The notes beneath the pieces were generated by a model. The model was not told where the DNA came from, did not search any database, and worked only from the letters and a program-made list of their open reading frames with translations. Positions 33,424 through 41,641 of a DNA stretch of 64,000 nt are shown piece by piece; positions within the stretch are counted from its first letter, which is position 1, and every line of letters starts with the position of its first letter. This stretch comes from Fibrobacter sp. UWB15 (GTDB lineage Bacteria; Fibrobacterota; Fibrobacteria; Fibrobacterales; Fibrobacteraceae). The position numbers and the translations under genes are program-made. Where the stretch lies: assembly GCF_900177705.1 (NCBI RefSeq), contig NZ_FXBA01000001.1, positions 558,001 to 622,000 of the forward strand. Reading direction: 5' to 3'.

Positions 33424-36174
33424 ATGCGGATACTAGCATTTTTCTTTGTATCTTTAGTTCTTTTAGCGTGTTCGCAAGAGAGTGGGTCTTCGAGCGCCAT
33501 TATTGTTGATTTTTCTGACGACGAATTAGAAGGCATGGTGCATGTGACGGCACAAAATGCAAATGCCTTGCTTGGAACAAACGACCCTCTGGCCAAGACA
33601 GAAGAAACGCCTCAAATGAGGATCAAAATCGACTACTCGTTTTCTATGGGGAAACACGAGGTCACTTGTGGTGAATTCAATAAGTTGATGAAACCCCAGG
33701 GACTCGAACTTCCGTGCGAAAACAAAAATATCCCGGCTACGGACCTGACTTATTACGATGCAGTCTTGTTTGTTAACGAAAAGAGCAAGGACGGCAAATT
33801 CGATACGGTGTACACTTATACAAGCAAGCAGATGGACTCCGATGGCCATTGCACGTTCTTGGAAGGTTTCAATTTTCATCCGGACGTCAAGGGTTTCCGT
33901 TTGCCTACGGAAGCGGAATGGGTCTTGGTGGCTGGCCGCCACTGGAATCCTAAATCGGGGTGGAATTCCGAAAATTCGGGTATGAAGTTACATGAAGTAT
34001 GTACCCGCAACGAAAACAGTGATTTTTGCGACTTGGCGGGCAACGCCATGGAATGGGTGAATGACTGGCTCGGATTCTTTAGGGACACGACGGTATTCAA
34101 TTTTGCGGGTTCTCCGGATGGAGGTAACTTGGGCAGACGAATTGTGAAGGGCGGCAGTTATCGCCAGCAACCATCTGCCATGCGTCTGTATAACCGTACC
34201 GATGTCTATACCATTACATCTGCTAGCCGCGCCGATTATGTCGGATTCCGTTTGGCTTTCGGTAATATTCCGGATGCTGTATGGATGGACTACAATGGCT
34301 TGGTGAATACAACACGCGTTATTTCGTTGGTGAACCAACGTACGCTGAAATCGAAACTGGGTACCTACAAGGTTCTGCTTGCATTCAGAAATAATGTTAG
34401 TGAAACCATGGCTTATCTGAACTATTCTGATGGTACCATTTATACGGCGGAATTTCCGGATATTTATGAATCTTATCACCCTGAAATTTCTCCTAACGGC
34501 AGGTACATTGCCTATTGCACTGGGTTAGAAGGAGTGTCGGGTAATTCTAAGCTGTACGTAAGAGTGCTGACATTGAACGAAAAATATATTGCTGTATTGA
34601 ATGTCAAGAGTGCTGCGATTCCTCGTTGGCGAGTCCTGGATAATGGTGATACGGTCATTGTTTATGTGACTGATGCCGGCAGCAACAAGAATAGCGAAAC
34701 ATTCAAGTCCGCTTCGACTTGGCAGGTGAAGTTTGAAAAAGGTCGCTTTGGAACTCCCCAAAAATTGTTTGACGGAGCATACCATGATGGCATTAGTAGC
34801 GACAATAAATTGGCTGTGAGCGGTGCTCGCTTGCTCCGTGCGAAAATGGCCGATTCCTCTAAAACTTTGCCTGATGGCCGCGATTCCGTGTGGTACAATG
34901 GAGAACAGGCCTGTAACGCATCCCTTGCTACGGATGGGTCCAAGAAAACCTTGTTCCTTGATTTTGCCAGTGAGACTGGAAAGAAGTTCGTGGGTGAATC
35001 CTATGGCGTCCATGAACGATTGCTGGTTATGGATAGCACGGGCAAGTTGATTCATTCTGTCAAGGCTCCGGCGGGTTATTCTTTTGACCATAGCGAATGG
35101 GTTCGTGGACGTTCGGATTTTGCCGTTGTGTCGCTCTCCGATGCGAACGGCATGCACAATAAGATTGCTCTTGTGAATGTGCAGGACAGCAGCATTACAG
35201 AACTGGTAGAAGGTGAAGACCTTTGGCAGCCGACGATGTGGATTCCGGATCCATTTGACAAGTCTACTTCGGAACTTGACGAAGATAGCGCTGGCGTCTA
35301 TATGCACATGGGCGATAAACTTGAAGGCGTCTTGATGCGCTACAAGATGGAACTCCTGTGGCGTTTCCGTGATACGGCCAATGTGGTCGTGGTAGGTTCT
35401 TCTCGTCCGCTGCTTGCGGTGTCCCCGAAGTATTTTGGGGCCAAGTATTTTGTCATTAATCTAGCGCAAACGCCTAATTCCATCTACATGACCAGGGATT
35501 ACTTGAACAATTACATTTATCCCCATGTTCGTCGGATGAAATACATTGTCCTGTCGTTGGATATCGACTTGTGGTACAAGGAAAGTAGCGATAATTTCTT
35601 CGAGAAAGGTTACGAACAGTATGCCGGTTTTGTCTACGACAAAAATCATAATTATTGGCAAGATGGCTATCCGACGGGTCTGTTGGAATATACCGAAAAC
35701 TACATTGGCGTCGAAGGCGAGGCCTATCATCTGGATGATCGCGGACGTTACCTCGCTTCGGATTGTAAAGCTTGGGGAGAGCCAGATATTGAAATGGATT
35801 CAATGTATTACGACAAGAATCCGGAGGTCCTTGAAAATTCGATAGCCACACTTAAGGATATCTTGAAAAAGGCAGAAGAGAACAAAGTCTTTGTGGTCGG
35901 TGTAATCTTCCCGCAGAATCCCAAGTACAAAAAGACGGGCGCATTTGGCCGTTATGGAGTTCGTAGAAGTCTCGCGAAAAAGATTATCCAGGACTTGAAG
36001 GACCTTGAAAAAGAATATCCTCATTTTAAGGTGTTTGACCAGAACAAAATGGGGGACCACGATTATGACGATGAAAAGGCGAATGACTCCGACCACCTTT
36101 GCAAGAAGGGCGCACAAAAGCTTTCAACTCGCCTCTATGAGTTTATTAAGACCTTAAAGGAAAAAGATGAATAG
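33424..36174 (+). CDS. TIGR02171-family lipoprotein, copy 1
   Basis: 916 residues with lipobox VLLA-C (C16). Three parts can be seen. Residues ~60-285 are an FGE/SUMF1-like fold (KHEVTCGEFNKLM, FRLPTEAEWVLVAGR, LAGNAMEWVNDWLG, VKGGSYRQ, ADYVGFRLAFG). Residues ~300-600 form a TolB/PD40-like propeller (YHPEISPNGRYIAYCTGLEG, IPRWRVLDNGDTVIVYVTDAG). Residues ~640-910 look SGNH-like (VVVVGSSRP, FVVGVIFPQNP, and the DSDHLCKKGAQKL block). The cysteines that catalyse formylglycine formation are absent after GGSY. The family is known from Fibrobacter with no assigned function. The end overlaps copy 2 by 8 nt. Confidence 0.9.
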   Translation: MRILAFFFVSLVLLACSQESGSSSAIIVDFSDDELEGMVHVTAQNANALLGTNDPLAKTEETPQMRIKIDYSFSMGKHEVTCGEFNKLMKPQGLELPCENKNIPATDLTYYDAVLFVNEKSKDGKFDTVYTYTSKQMDSDGHCTFLEGFNFHPDVKGFRLPTEAEWVLVAGRHWNPKSGWNSENSGMKLHEVCTRNENSDFCDLAGNAMEWVNDWLGFFRDTTVFNFAGSPDGGNLGRRIVKGGSYRQQPSAMRLYNRTDVYTITSASRADYVGFRLAFGNIPDAVWMDYNGLVNTTRVISLVNQRTLKSKLGTYKVLLAFRNNVSETMAYLNYSDGTIYTAEFPDIYESYHPEISPNGRYIAYCTGLEGVSGNSKLYVRVLTLNEKYIAVLNVKSAAIPRWRVLDNGDTVIVYVTDAGSNKNSETFKSASTWQVKFEKGRFGTPQKLFDGAYHDGISSDNKLAVSGARLLRAKMADSSKTLPDGRDSVWYNGEQACNASLATDGSKKTLFLDFASETGKKFVGESYGVHERLLVMDSTGKLIHSVKAPAGYSFDHSEWVRGRSDFAVVSLSDANGMHNKIALVNVQDSSITELVEGEDLWQPTMWIPDPFDKSTSELDEDSAGVYMHMGDKLEGVLMRYKMELLWRFRDTANVVVVGSSRPLLAVSPKYFGAKYFVINLAQTPNSIYMTRDYLNNYIYPHVRRMKYIVLSLDIDLWYKESSDNFFEKGYEQYAGFVYDKNHNYWQDGYPTGLLEYTENYIGVEGEAYHLDDRGRYLASDCKAWGEPDIEMDSMYYDKNPEVLENSIATLKDILKKAEENKVFVVGVIFPQNPKYKKTGAFGRYGVRRSLAKKIIQDLKDLEKEYPHFKVFDQNKMGDHDYDDEKANDSDHLCKKGAQKLSTRLYEFIKTLKEKDE

Positions 36175-38899
36175 GATTTTTTTGTTGCTGTTGGGCGTTT
36201 GCCTGTTCGCCTGCTCCAATTCCGAAAGCGTGTATTCGCAGCATGATTCGGATCCTATTCTTGTTGCAGATTCTTTAGACGGTATGCTTTCTGTTCGGCT
36301 GGAACAGAAAAATTTGCATCTCGGAACAAACGAGGTGGCAGCGAAGGCGAATGAACGCCCGCAAATGAATGTCTTGCTGAATTACGATTTTTCGATTGCC
36401 AAGCATGAGGTGACGTGCCGCGAATTTAACGACTTAATGAAGCCGGCGGGCACTTCGCTGGATTGTGAAAGTGGAGATTTGCCGGCCACGAATTTGACTT
36501 ACTACGATGCGGTCTTGTTTGCCAATGCCCGTAGCAAGGCCGAAGGCTTTGATACGGCTTACTCCTATACGGCTGCAGTTTTCGATGCCGAAAAGCACTG
36601 CTCCAATTTGGAGGGCTTTGCATTCCACCCTGAAAAAGAAGGCTACCGTTTGCCGACGGAAGCGGAATGGACTTATGTGGCGAATTTGAATTGGAGACCC
36701 GATTCTGCTTGGACTGCGGATAATTCTGGCTTTAAGCTGCATGAAGTTTGTCACTTTGCCTCTGCCGATGTGAATGTTTGCGACATGGCGGGTAACGCCA
36801 TGGAGTGGGTAAATGACTGGCTTGGAGCATTCCGCGATACGACCGTGTCGAATTACGTGGGCGCTCCTGATGGCGGTTCGCTCGGACAGCGCGTCGTGAA
36901 GGGTGGTAGCTACCGGAACGAGGCGCATTCCATTGCGCTTTATGCACGCGGAGACGTGTACACGGTGACTTCTTCGACGAGGGCCGACTATGTCGGCTTT
37001 CGTCTGGCTTTTGGTGCAATACCCAATGCGACATGGATGAATTCCAATGGCGATGCCATGACAAGTCGAATTGTACCCTTGGCGAATTCCTCTAGTATCC
37101 GCTCTCGGACAGGAACGTTCCGCTCGAAGTTGGTTTTCCGGAACGATTTAACAGGGAATCTAGCCTTTATCGATTATTCCAACAGTATTCTGTCGGTTGT
37201 TGAAATCGCCGATACGATTGATGCATACCATCCGGAAATTTCTCCTGATGGTAAGAAAGTCGCTTTTTGCACCGGACTCGAAGGAATTTCGGGGAAATCG
37301 GATCTTTATGTCCGCGACTTGAATGGGATGGGGTCAAACCTCGTCAAGCTCGATGTCGAATCTGCCGCGATTCCTCGCTGGCGTGTTCTTGAAAACGGGG
37401 ACACGGCGATTGTTTATGTAACCGGTGCCGGTAACAACAAGAACGAATCGTCTTTCGAGGAATCATCTACGTGGCTGGTGAAATTTGCAAATGGCAAGTT
37501 CGGTAAACCGGAAAAACTGTTTGACGGTGCGTATCATGGCGGCATCAGTGAAGACGGTTCCTTGGCGGTGACCGGGGCAAGGCTTTTGCGCGCTCGAATT
37601 TCAAACCGTGATACGGTGTGGTACAACGAAGAACAGGCTTGCAACGTGTCTTTGGCAAAGGATAGCAGCAAGCGCACCTTGTTCCTAGATTTTGGCGGCA
37701 AGACCGGCCGTGATTATGTGGGTGAAGATTATGCTACCCACCAGAGACTATTGATCGCTGATAGCTTGGGAAAGCTGATGGGCTCGGTGGCTGCTCCGAC
37801 GGGCTATACTTTTGACCATAGCGAATGGACCCTTGGCGGAGATAATCTTGCGGTAGCCACGTTAACCAATAGCGCTGGCGCACATACGAAAATTGTGTTG
37901 GTGAATGTGGCCGACGGTGAAGTGATGGATTTGGCCGAGGGCGACGAACTTTGGCATCCGAGCTTTTGGTCGCTGCAAAACAGCATGCTGAAAAATGTGA
38001 CGCTGGATGTGGATAGCGCCGGTGTTTATCTGGACGAAGATTTTGATGTGGGTGCCACTATATTGCGGTACAAGATTGAACTGGTGTGGACCTACAGAGA
38101 TTGGGCGAATGTGGTGGTGCTGGGGTCTTCGCGCCCCCAGTCGGGAATTATTCCTGCAAAGATGCGCGACCAGTTCAAGACGCTGAATGTGACGAATGTG
38201 CCGAATATGGTTGCCTCTACGGAATTCATCGCGAAAAATTATGTGTTCCCGCACGTGAAAAATTTGAAGTACCTTGTTGTTTCTTTGGATATTGACTTGT
38301 GGCACAAGGATGAACAAAGTGAATACAATTTCTTTTACAAGGATTACAGAAAATATCCGGGATATGTCTACGACGAAAATCACGATTTTTGGAAGAACGG
38401 TTACCCCGAAGGCTTGGCGGAATTGACCCAGAATACGCTGGGCCAGGAATACAACGAAAACTTGTTGCGCTCGACGCTGGGCTATGTGCCGGGCAATCCT
38501 GCAAATTGGGAAGAAAAACCAGCCGTGGAATTTGACAGTACTTGGATGGATTACTGGCCCGATCATTTCGAGGCGTCTTTTGAACATTTGCAGAATATTT
38601 TGAAGATGGCGGAAAATTACAATGTGAAGGTGATTGGCATTGTGTTCCCCCAGAGCCCGAATTTCAAGAAAACAGGTGCTTTTGGTCGTTATGGCGTTCG
38701 CAGAAGCGAGGCCCCGGCCCTGCTGAAACGAATCCAAAACCTGGAATCGGTTTATCCGAACTTTATTTTCTGGGATGAAAATAAAATGGGTGACCATGAT
38801 TATGACGATTCAATGGCGAACAATAAGGACCATTTGAGTGATTTGGGGGCGCAGCAGTTGACGGAACGGTTAAATTTATTGTTAGAAGGTTTGGAGTAG
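36167..38899 (+). CDS. TIGR02171-family lipoprotein, copy 2
   Basis: 910 residues with lipobox CLFA-C (C16). Same three-part plan as copy 1. Landmarks: YRLPTEAEWTYVA and AGNAMEWVNDWLGAFRDTT (FGE-like), YHPEISPDGKKVAFCTGLEG (propeller), VVVLGSSRPQSG with S654/S655 and the D888-H889 pair in NKDHLSDLGAQQL (SGNH-like). SD AAAGGA precedes ATG 36167 within copy 1. Over about 120 bp (37510-37630) it is nearly identical in DNA to copy 3 (40250-40385), suggesting recent duplication or gene conversion. The C-terminal domain is a different subtype from copies 1 and 4. Confidence 0.9.
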   Translation: MNRIFLLLLGVCLFACSNSESVYSQHDSDPILVADSLDGMLSVRLEQKNLHLGTNEVAAKANERPQMNVLLNYDFSIAKHEVTCREFNDLMKPAGTSLDCESGDLPATNLTYYDAVLFANARSKAEGFDTAYSYTAAVFDAEKHCSNLEGFAFHPEKEGYRLPTEAEWTYVANLNWRPDSAWTADNSGFKLHEVCHFASADVNVCDMAGNAMEWVNDWLGAFRDTTVSNYVGAPDGGSLGQRVVKGGSYRNEAHSIALYARGDVYTVTSSTRADYVGFRLAFGAIPNATWMNSNGDAMTSRIVPLANSSSIRSRTGTFRSKLVFRNDLTGNLAFIDYSNSILSVVEIADTIDAYHPEISPDGKKVAFCTGLEGISGKSDLYVRDLNGMGSNLVKLDVESAAIPRWRVLENGDTAIVYVTGAGNNKNESSFEESSTWLVKFANGKFGKPEKLFDGAYHGGISEDGSLAVTGARLLRARISNRDTVWYNEEQACNVSLAKDSSKRTLFLDFGGKTGRDYVGEDYATHQRLLIADSLGKLMGSVAAPTGYTFDHSEWTLGGDNLAVATLTNSAGAHTKIVLVNVADGEVMDLAEGDELWHPSFWSLQNSMLKNVTLDVDSAGVYLDEDFDVGATILRYKIELVWTYRDWANVVVLGSSRPQSGIIPAKMRDQFKTLNVTNVPNMVASTEFIAKNYVFPHVKNLKYLVVSLDIDLWHKDEQSEYNFFYKDYRKYPGYVYDENHDFWKNGYPEGLAELTQNTLGQEYNENLLRSTLGYVPGNPANWEEKPAVEFDSTWMDYWPDHFEASFEHLQNILKMAENYNVKVIGIVFPQSPNFKKTGAFGRYGVRRSEAPALLKRIQNLESVYPNFIFWDENKMGDHDYDDSMANNKDHLSDLGAQQLTERLNLLLEGLE

Positions 38900-38902
38900 G
38901 TT

Positions 38903-41641
38903 GTGAAACAAATTCTTTTTTGCATCGTATTTTTGATGACGGTTTTTGGGAGCTTGTCTTGCTCTAATTCGGACTATGTATCGTCTTCTGAATATCCGAC
39001 GGAATTTAGCCAAGATAAGCTTTCGGGCATGATTCGCGTTAAAGCGACCGGCAAGAATATTTCCTTGGGCACGAATGAGGTCTCGGCGAGGGCGAATGAA
39101 CGTCCGCTCATGCAGGTAAATTTCGATTACGATTTTTCCATTGGAAAACATGAAGTGACTTGCGGCGAGTTCAATGAATGGATGCCGTCTTCTACGGGAC
39201 TTAAGCTAGCTTGCGAAAACAGTAATTTGCCGGCGGCAGACTTGACTTATTACGATGCGGTTCTGTTTGCCAATGTTCGCAGCAAGGCCGAACATCTTGA
39301 TACGGCTTATACTTATGTCAAAGCCACCTTCGATGCCGAAATGCATTGCACTAGCTTGGAAGGTTTTGCCTACCATCCCGAAGTTGCGGGTTACCGTTTG
39401 CCGACCGAGGCAGAATGGGTGTATGTGGCTTCACTCGATTGGAATCTAAAAAAGGGGTGGCTTGCCGAAAATTCGGATTATCAATCCCATGAAGTATGCT
39501 CCATGAAGGTGTCCGAAAATAGTCCTTGCGACATGACCGGTAACGTGATGGAATGGGCGAATGACTGGCTGGGTTATTTCCGTGATACGACTGTGCTGAA
39601 TTATGTGGGCGCCCCCGATGCCAATGCCGTCGGGCAGCGAGTGGTGAAGGGCGGTAGCTTCCGCAATGCAAAAAATTCCGTTACCCCCTATTCCCGTGGC
39701 GATGTATATACGGTGACCTCTGCTACCAGGGCCAACTACGTGGGCTTCCGCTTGGCTTATGGACCTATTTCGAATGCAACCTGGTTGAATTCCGACGGAA
39801 AAGCTGTTGTAAGCCGAATTGTTTCCTTGGTGAATTCTTCGACGATTCGTTCCTTGACGGGTACTTACCGCACGAAACTTGCTTTCCGCAACGATGTTTC
39901 CGGAAATCTTGCTTATGTTGATTTTTCGAGCGGAATGAATTCGGTTGTCGAAATTAGCGATACGCTTGACGTTTACCACCCCGATATTTCTCCGGATGGT
40001 CAAAAGGTCGCATTCTCTACGGGTTTTGAAGGTGTTGCAGGCCAGTCGGCGCTTTATGTTCGCGACTTGAACGGAAAGGGGGCTAACCTTGTCAAGCTCG
40101 ATGTAGAATCTGCCGCGATTCCTCGCTGGCGAGTTCTTGCAAATGGCGATACGGTGATTGTCTATGTGACCGATGCAGGAAACAACAAAGATGATGCTTC
40201 CTTTAAATCGGCTTCGACTTGGCAAGTCAAATTTTCGGACAATAAGTTCGGCAAGCCGGAAAAACTGTTTGACGGCGCATTCCATGGTGGTATCAGTGAA
40301 GACGGCTCCTTGGCAGTGACTGGAGCAAGGCTCTTGCGCGCTCGAATTTCAAATCGTGATACGGTGTGGTACAACGGAGAGCAGGCTTGCAATGCGTCTT
40401 TGTCGAAAGATGGCAGCATGCGCTCCTTGTTCCTCGATTTTGGCGGTAAGACAGGTCGCGATTTTGTGGGCGTAAATTATGGGACTCATGAGCGCCTTTT
40501 GGTCGCCGATGCCCAAGGAAACTTGATCCAGTCGGTGGCTGCCCCGACGGGGTATTCCTTTGACCATAGCGAATGGGTGAGCGGTGGAAATAACCTGGTG
40601 GTTGCTACGCTTGCAAATGCCGATGGTGCTCATAAGAAGATTGTTGCCGTGAATTTGGGTGATAGCTCTGTTACGGAATTGACGGAAGGCGATGAACTTT
40701 GGCACCCCTGTTTGTGGCAACGGGAAAATGCATCGTCTGGCGAAGACGAATTCTTGAATTTGGATAGCGCCGGTGCTTACTTGTCAGAAAATCATGAAAT
40801 AGAGCAGGCTCGTTTCCGTATCAAGTTGGAACTTTTCTGGAAGAGCCTTGATTCCATAAAGGTGTTCTTTGCGGGGAGTTCCCGTATGGAAATGGGGGTG
40901 TATCCCGACCTTTATCCCGAATGGGGTATGTTCAATTTTGGCGTTACCGGAATCGATGCAAAGCGAGACTTCTATTTCGTCAAAAACTACGCCTTGAATC
41001 ATTTGAGGAATTTGAAGGCGATTGCAGTCTCTGTCGACTTAGACGGTTGGCGTGGTAGCGAAAACCATCTTGCCTTGGTTTTGAGTTCGGGAGTGGGATA
41101 TGCTTACGATGCCAACCATGATTTCTGGAAAGATGGCCTGCCTGCGGGTTTTATCGAAGCTGTAGAAAATGGATTTCCGGCCGAAGAAGAGGAAGTCGTC
41201 AGCTTTTCTTCGCGAGGGGGGCTGCAACCGCTTAGCAATGGTTGGACTTTTAATGGAATAGAAGTCCTTGCTGATTCCGTTTATGGTGAAGTGGAAATGG
41301 CCAATTTGAACAAGCACCTTGACGAGTTGAAGGAAATTGTCAAGATTGCCTCGGAAAGAAACGTTTATGTCATCGGAATACTGTTTCCGCAAGCTCCGCA
41401 GTACAAGAATACGGGGGCCTATGGCCTTTATGGCTTGCAGAGAAGTGTAGCGAAGGGCATTATTGCCCAACTGAAAACCTTTGCCGAAGAAAATCCCTAT
41501 TTTATCTTGATGGACGAAAATAAAATGGGTGATCATGACTATACGGACGATATGGCACAAAACCGAGATCATTTGAGTTATGTAGGTGCGCAGCAGATGA
41601 CGGGTCGCATTGAATCACTCTTGAGAACACTTAAATGGTAA
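38903..41641 (+). CDS. TIGR02171-family lipoprotein, copy 3
   Basis: 912 residues from GTG 38903, 3 nt after copy 2, with GGAG ~8 nt upstream. Lipobox GSLS-C (C20). FGE-like (YRLPTEAEWVYVASLDW, TGNVMEWANDWLG), propeller (YHPDISPDGQKVAFSTGFEG) and SGNH-like parts (VFFAGSSRMEMGVY, VIGILFPQAP, QNRDHLSYVGAQQM) are all visible. The GSSRM segment with the following FNFGVTG is the clearest link to DUF1574/DltD-like SGNH proteins. In the FGE-like domain the usual Ala of AGNAMEW is Thr. The stop overlaps copy 4 by 7 nt. Confidence 0.9.
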   Translation: MKQILFCIVFLMTVFGSLSCSNSDYVSSSEYPTEFSQDKLSGMIRVKATGKNISLGTNEVSARANERPLMQVNFDYDFSIGKHEVTCGEFNEWMPSSTGLKLACENSNLPAADLTYYDAVLFANVRSKAEHLDTAYTYVKATFDAEMHCTSLEGFAYHPEVAGYRLPTEAEWVYVASLDWNLKKGWLAENSDYQSHEVCSMKVSENSPCDMTGNVMEWANDWLGYFRDTTVLNYVGAPDANAVGQRVVKGGSFRNAKNSVTPYSRGDVYTVTSATRANYVGFRLAYGPISNATWLNSDGKAVVSRIVSLVNSSTIRSLTGTYRTKLAFRNDVSGNLAYVDFSSGMNSVVEISDTLDVYHPDISPDGQKVAFSTGFEGVAGQSALYVRDLNGKGANLVKLDVESAAIPRWRVLANGDTVIVYVTDAGNNKDDASFKSASTWQVKFSDNKFGKPEKLFDGAFHGGISEDGSLAVTGARLLRARISNRDTVWYNGEQACNASLSKDGSMRSLFLDFGGKTGRDFVGVNYGTHERLLVADAQGNLIQSVAAPTGYSFDHSEWVSGGNNLVVATLANADGAHKKIVAVNLGDSSVTELTEGDELWHPCLWQRENASSGEDEFLNLDSAGAYLSENHEIEQARFRIKLELFWKSLDSIKVFFAGSSRMEMGVYPDLYPEWGMFNFGVTGIDAKRDFYFVKNYALNHLRNLKAIAVSVDLDGWRGSENHLALVLSSGVGYAYDANHDFWKDGLPAGFIEAVENGFPAEEEEVVSFSSRGGLQPLSNGWTFNGIEVLADSVYGEVEMANLNKHLDELKEIVKIASERNVYVIGILFPQAPQYKNTGAYGLYGLQRSVAKGIIAQLKTFAEENPYFILMDENKMGDHDYTDDMAQNRDHLSYVGAQQMTGRIESLLRTLKW

